Shown: piece by piece, positions 58,878 through 64,000 of the stretch
Position numbering within the stretch: position 1 is the first letter of the stretch
How the letters are laid out: every line of letters starts with the position of its first letter
Assembly (NCBI RefSeq): GCF_018687715.1
Contig: NC_056758.1
Location: 29,638,967-29,702,966, forward strand
Length of the DNA: 64,000 nucleotides
DNA from: Carya illinoinensis
Taxonomy: Eukaryota > Streptophyta > Magnoliopsida > Fagales > Juglandaceae
Direction of reading: 5' to 3'
Notes under the pieces: model-generated
Told to the model about the DNA's origin: nothing
What the model saw: only the letters and a program-made list of their open reading frames with translations
Database searches by the model: none
Made by a program: the position numbers and the translations under genes

Positions 58878-61800
58878 ATGGCGTCTCCAACTTCGTCGTG
58901 TAGCTCATCGTATTCGTCTCCATTTTCGTCCTCCAAGTTCTCGTCTCTTCCGGTAATGTCGCTCAGGGGGAAAATCGTCGAGAAAATCCTCGAAAATCGC
59001 GTCACTCTCATCGTCGGCGAGACTGGCTGTGGTACTAATCTGTACTCTCTCTCTCTCTCTCTACGTTAACGTTCACTACTGCGTTGAATGTTGGAGGTTG
59101 GGGAACTGTAATGCCCACGTTTGTTTCGTTTTGGTTTGGCCCTGCTTGGTTAAAACACGGCAGCAAGAAAATTAGGACGTGTTCAGTCATTTCGAATGCT
59201 TTTGAGGAAAGTTAAGAACAGGAAATGAGCTTTAGAATTCTTACATTGATTTTGTTAAGAGTGTTGTGAAAACTGAGGGAAGAAAACTACTGACAATAGA
59301 AAGAATATTTAGTTTTTCTGATGAAAAATTCAAATTAGATTATCTCGGTTTCAATTTTTCGTTGTTAAGAAAGTGAAAATTCTGAGTCAGCCAAATATCC
59401 TATAGACGCCACTCTTTTTTTCTCCTTTGGAACTCAGGCGACGAGGGTTACGAAAATATTAATATTAAAACTATAAAAAAAAAATAAAAATTACCCGCTT
59501 TTTTAGCATTAGCAACAGAGTGGGATAATTTTGTGATTGGCATGTCTGTCCTTAGCGAGCTTATCTCCACAATAGTGATGAGGAGTGTGGTTTTTGTCTG
59601 GCTTTACGTATGTGATGCGTTGGGTAGGGAAAGAAAAGATATTACTATATTGAATTTGAATTATTTCTTTGCTTTGGACTTCATAACGTGATTGTTTTTT
59701 CAACTCTGTTATTCAAATATTGGAGATCTTTTCTGTTAGATTCTACCCCGAGTTCCTCTCAGTAAACAGAACACAAGAACTAGAAGTTTGATACCAAAAA
59801 TAGTCACGGATCCAATGAGTTAAAGAAAATATACCAGATCACAAAATATCAAGAAATTAACAAGAATATACAGCAATAAACGGAAAAACAAGAAATAAAG
59901 AAAGTAGAAAAATAATACAACCGATTTACGTGGTTCGACCCTAATGATCTACGTCCACGGCAGGAATGACCTTAGATCTCATTGATGAGGAACTGTTCGT
60001 CACAGAGAAACCTAAGACTACAATCTACCTTGCAAAACCCTCATTTACAGACCAGAAAATCGAACGGATTTTCTTTCTCTCTGAAACCCTAGGTAGAAAC
60101 CCTAGATCGCCTTTTTCTCTGTCTCTCGAAGCCTTTCTCAATATTAGGGGTGTACAAGAAACTGTGGAACCGGCCGAAACACCAAGGAACTATTCGGCGG
60201 GCGGCAACGTTTAAGCAAAACCGACTATCGTCGGTTCGGTTACGGTTTGAGGCCGGCTCAAACCGCTGAACCGGCCTATATAATAATACTTTTTTTTTTT
60301 TTTAAATTTTATCAATATTAAACGACGCCGTTCCACTTAAGTTTAAGTGGAACGGCGTCGTTTCACTCGGACATTTGTGTTTTACACACAAATTAAACGA
60401 CGCCATTTGTTATTAAACCAAACAGCGTCGTTTTGTCTATAAGGTGAACAAAAAAAGTAGAACGGCGTCGTTTGGTATTAAACCAGACGGCGCCGTTTAG
60501 ATATTACACAGTTGTCGTCTTCATCCATCTTCCCCATTTATGCATTTCTAACCCTCTCTCTCTCCTCTGCAACTCTCTCTCTCTCTACTCTCTCAGACGA
60601 ATGACACCGCCAAGGGGAACCGAGAACCGACCGTGAACCGCCGGAGTCGATACGGCCGGTTGTTCTCCTCCCCGTCGACCAGTTACGGTCGGTTACTCCA
60701 CCGTTCAAACTCTCATCGGTCGGCGGTGGTTTTGCCCAAAAACTGCGCCGAAAGGGTCGGTTTTCACCCCTACTCAATATTACAGACCAAAATGAAAAAG
60801 TGAATCGCATCATCTTCCTTCACACGGATAAGTACATATATATATCAATATAGAGATGACAACACGTGTCTTAAACCTGCGGTTGAGTAAATGATAAGCA
60901 TCAGATGCATCTCACGGTTCACACAGGCCTCACATGATTATCAGCTGCATTTAAATAGCCCTTCATGGATCCAGATTCTGACACTTGTCCATCATCCACT
61001 TAGCCACTTGTAAAACAGAAACATTAGAGAAGCAACGAGATTATAAATGTATTGTCACACCATTTACATTTTCATTCTTTGAAGACCAATAAAATGGAAA
61101 TTGTTCACCTTTTTTTGTTCCTCTTCCTTCCCCTCCATCCCACCTTCCCTCGCGCTCTCTCTCTCAAAGTGATTAAAACTGAAATGATTATAGCATAGGT
61201 TGGTTTTAACAGATATGCTTCTGAACATTGGCACAATTTTCTGGTACATTCTTGTACTTGCTATTGTCCACTGTGTAATCTGAGTCCCAGTATAAATAAA
61301 TTTTTTAATTATCCTGTTCATGTTGCTAACACCCTTTTGGTCTAATTCAAGGAAAGAGCTCGCAAGTTCCACAGTTTCTCCTGGAGGAAGGCATGGAACC
61401 CATACTTTGTACACAACCTAGGAGATTTGCGGTTGTAGCTGTGGCTAAAATGGTTGCAAAGTCTCGAAACTGTGAAGTGGGAGGGGAAGTTGGATATCAC
61501 ATAGGTCATTCGAAGCACTTATCACCAAGGTATTTGACAGTCAAAGAACATATATTATATTTGTTCAGGTTTCATATTATCACTTGACTAGTGTGGCAGT
61601 TACTTGTTTGAGTGTTTTCACTGTCTTTCCTTGTCACCATATGTGGGGTTCTAGTATTGGGATATGTTATTTTGAAGTTTGTATATGCGCACAGATGTAA
61701 TGGTCTGAATTTCTATGTTTAGGATGGACTCAGATCCTGATAAAACAAAGAAACCTTTTCTATAGGAGCTGGTTTTATTGATTAAAATAAAGGATTAGCC

Positions 61801-62078
61801 CAAGTACATAGTATGTATAAAAGAGAAACATCTGTAGGAGCTGGTTTAAGACAACTGTATTGTTGAGCACAATTTTCTGTTTGGCTTAGACAAGGTCAGT
61901 CATCACATCTTTAACATTATCTTCTCTTATTTTACAATGTCCCCAGCAAAGCATTTTACCAGTGTAGGATCTGATGGAGAAGTTGTCTTTGAGCTGATTG
62001 CAACTTGCAAAAGTTCATGCAATCGGTCTTAGAATGGATCGTGTAATAATTGACTTATGCATGTGTTTTTTTAATGCC

Positions 62079-62121
<43 letters not shown>

Positions 62122-64000
62122 GTTTACTCAATGACTTGTTCGTATGGGCATATTTTTTACTCAGTGTATTTATAGCAGTTATGCTTTTTCCTCTGGTATT
62201 GTTTCACAGATCAAGGATAGTTTTTAAAACTGCTGGAGTTTTGTTGGATGAACTGCGAGAGAAGGGAATGAATGCACTCAAGTACAAGGTTATTATTCTT
62301 GATGAAGTACATGAAAGATCAATAGAATCTGATCTTGTTCTTGTCTGCCTGAAGCAGTTTCTGATAAAAAGCAATGACCTCAGGTTGACAGTTTCTTTCT
62401 AATGTTGTACTTGGTGGAATTCATGTACTGAATTTTTTTAACCAAATTAATTTAAATGCCTTTATTGAGTTTGTTCTACTTCATTATCCAGTTGTTTGCT
62501 TGACTATATCTTTTAAACTTCTAAGGAATGGTGGATATCTATTCTTTTTGTAAATGCATAGTTTTGATTGGAAGAGTTGGGGCTAAGGTTATAAGAGGAT
62601 CTAACTAAAATTTTACAGGGTGGTATTGATGTCTGCCACAGCAGATATTACACGATACAAGGATTACTTCAAGGATCTTGGCAGGGGGGAACGAGTTGAA
62701 GTGCTTGCAATCCCCATGTCCAACCACAAAACCATATTTCAGCGAAGTGTTTCATATCTTGAACAGGCAATTTTTATTCTCTGCATGTGTCTTTTATTGC
62801 TTGTTCATGGGAGGTACTCATATCAATTCAAAGAATAAATGTATCTCTCTTAAAAGTAACATGACATCATTGAGTAAGCTTTAGCTAGTAAAAAAAGAAA
62901 AAAAAAAGCTTTAGCTAGTAAATTAAGATAGGAATATTGTCAGGCTGAGGTTGGAGTTGGTGCATAAGGTGTCCTGAAAGAGTCTACGATTCAGTTCTGA
63001 AGAGAAATATGGGGACTTATATGAAGAGGCTTGACTAGTAAAAATTGTATTAAGTTAAAATCTTGGTATAGAGTTTTTTAATATCACTTGTATTACTCAA
63101 GGTAGGATCTCATGTTGTAAATTAGAGCCAGAGTTGTATCAAAGGATAAACGGGTGTCATTTCAAATAGATATATTTTATGTTAAGTATTGAAACCTACA
63201 ATAAATAAATGTTAAACCAAATACGTAGATTATAGATAATACAAGACATGGGACCTTTGGTGTCCAATCTTTTAGTCTACATATCTAATTGGGAATAATG
63301 TGGCCTAAAATACATTAACATGATCTGGTTGAGAAATATCAGACTACGTGATGGCACATGAAACATAGAACCTTAAAAACAACGGGTTCAGAGAGTGAGT
63401 TTCAGATTTATAATGGCAAATGATCTTTTATTCTGAAAGGCATTTATAGGTTAGATAATATATTTGTTCATTATACCTTTTGTTTCTTTACAGATAACTG
63501 AACTTTTGGGAATAAGTTCACAGTTACTATCCTCAACATATATTTCTGGTCCTAGCCCTTCCAAGGCTAGTGCTTACATTAAGCCTGCTGTACACAAACT
63601 TATTCATAATCTGATATTGCATATCCATGAGAATGAGCCAGACATTGAAAAGAGCATTTTGGTTTTCCTTCCAACATACCATTCACTGGAGCAACAATGG
63701 AACCTTCTGACGCCGCTTAGTTCATCTTTCAAAGTTCACATTTTACATAGTAGTATTGACACTGAACAAGCTCTTATGGCTATGAAGATCTTGAAGTCCC
63801 ATCGTAAGGTAAGCCATAATTGGTTCTGTCTATTTGAAGCTGCATTATTGTTACTTGTATGTCATGGTCAGGGAAGACATGGATGGGTAGAAGTGGATTT
63901 GATATTTAATCATAAAGGAAACGATCTTTTATATTTTGTTGAACATGATCTCTTTTTAGTGTTGTTGCATTATCCTTTAATTATGCTCTCCTTATTATAA
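58878..64000 (+). CDS. DExH8: DExH-box ATP-dependent RNA helicase (DExH8-like), 5' part; runs off the window
   Basis: Exons: 58878-59031, 61352-61529, 62210-62383, 62619-62766, 63494-63808, with a GT donor at 63809; later exons lie outside. The start MASPTSSCSSSYSSPFSSS is preferred over an upstream ATG at 58848 because the earlier codons are low-complexity leader. Motif I is split by intron 1: GETGCG joins GKSSQVPQF. Motif Ia is TQPRRFAVVAVAKMVA. Motif II is DEVHERS, a DEVH box. Motif III is SATAD. Then come YLEQ joining ITELLGI, and ESILVFLP-type residues (KSILVFLPTYHSLEQQ) with HSSIDTEQALMAMKI before the next donor. The 323 residues present match the order of plant DExH8 proteins, which end in CCCH zinc fingers beyond this window. 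Intron 4 has a GC donor. No defect is seen. Confidence 0.88.
59735..60144. repeat. Retroelement-like sequence in helicase intron 1
   Basis: A TGTTAGATTC start near 59735 leads to a phrase common in plant LTR or TRIM elements, gatttacgtggttcgaccc followed by tgatctacgtccacggc (about 59924-59960). Sequence after the hAT (60781-61030) may be its continuation, ending near cagaaacattagag. I could not find the paired terminal repeat or the duplication, so class and ends are unsure. Confidence 0.35.
60145..60772. mobile_element. Non-autonomous hAT element in helicase intron 1
   Basis: 628 bp with a perfect 8-bp target duplication ctcaatat (60137-60144 and 60773-60780). The ends are TAGGGGTGTAC and the inverse of TAGGGGTGAAAAC. 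Subterminal regions repeat aaccggc and cggtcgg words. The centre holds a perfect 44-bp palindrome with a 2-base spacer (60320-60363) and further copies of an acgacgccgt motif to about 60498. There is no transposase. The minus-strand frame at 60538-60813 lies on the repeats and is not a gene. Confidence 0.9.
60320..60363. repeat. Perfect 21+21 inverted repeat inside a hAT
   Basis: Left arm aaacgacgccgttccactta plus a, spacer gt, right arm its exact reverse complement. The arms include the acgacgccgt motif that recurs five more times in the next 140 bases. Confidence 0.95.
61776..61834 (-). mobile_element. Very short retroposon insertion in helicase intron 2
   Basis: A 59-bp segment flanked by a perfect 13-bp direct repeat taggagctggttt (61763-61775 and 61835-61847). 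It starts with a T-rich end and contains attagcccaagtacatag, also present in similar form in the NDUFS5 intron. It reads as a strongly 5'-truncated LINE or SINE on the minus strand. Confidence 0.75.
62081..62119 (+). repeat. (CT)n microsatellite, about 19 repeats
   Basis: An uninterrupted CT dinucleotide run 90 bases before the exon 3 acceptor of the helicase gene. A shorter CT run lies just after the exon 1 donor (59045-59060). Length changes may affect the polypyrimidine context of intron 2 splicing. Confidence 0.92.
62767..63493 (+). other. Helicase intron 4, GC-AG type
   Basis: Exon 4 ends TATCTTGAACAG and the next bases are GCAATT, not GT. Exon 5 resumes in phase 0 at 63494 after tttctttacag. 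The joined reading YLEQ-ITELLGI fits the family without a gap. GC-AG introns are a known minor class of U2 introns with strong exon-side AG, as here. Confidence 0.75.

Overview
This is a plant nuclear genome window. It has long AT-rich intergenic stretches, split genes with GT-AG introns, and nested LTR retrotransposons, a LINE, hAT, PIF/Harbinger and Helitron-like sequences. A rosid tree (Fagales-like) fits the repeat types, but that placement is a guess. The host-type genes are a two-exon NDUFS5 (complex I) gene on the minus strand at 16258-18382; a FAR1-related (FRS) gene at 37817-41393; a GRF zinc-finger gene on the minus strand at 42578-43158; and the 5' part of a DExH-box RNA helicase (DExH8-like) gene from 58878 to beyond the window end.

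Layout. 1-6282: decayed PIF/Harbinger material, with a transposase pseudogene (+) and a convergent SANT/Myb-like pseudogene (-), followed by a TIR-bounded segment. 6309-13746: a full-length but dead L1-type LINE (-) with a 16-bp target duplication, itself carrying an 831-bp hAT element. 14143-14843: a second hAT. 16258-18382: NDUFS5. About 18.5-24.0 kb: a partial Ty3/gypsy element resembling the Tat lineage, with minus-strand integrase, a ~78-bp tandem array, and an antisense coiled-coil ORF. 24.0-35.46 kb: a probable Helitron with a recognisable 3' end, split by Ty1/copia element A (25406-34882). 36.3-44.8 kb: the convergent FRS and GRF genes with a 64-bp tandem array between them. 46110-46739: a third hAT. 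47372-57039: copia element B of the same family as A, with a perfect 5-bp target duplication and a 2-kb solo LTR nested in its pol gene. 58.9-64 kb: the helicase gene, with a fourth hAT and a very small retroposon in its introns.

Most notable signal: copia elements A and B carry, between pol and the 3' LTR, genes on the opposite strand to gag-pol. Element A has two such ORFs, apparently ancient duplicates of each other. Each encodes a small protein with a conserved core and a coiled-coil tail, and each has its own TATA-like box 80-110 bp upstream of the ATG. Element B keeps one ORF and its TATA box. The gypsy element at 18.5-24 kb also has an antisense coiled-coil ORF in the same relative place. 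A second candidate system is the convergent FRS/GRF pair, whose layout recalls the two-gene plan of MuDR. All family names come from reading the translations by eye; no database search was possible.
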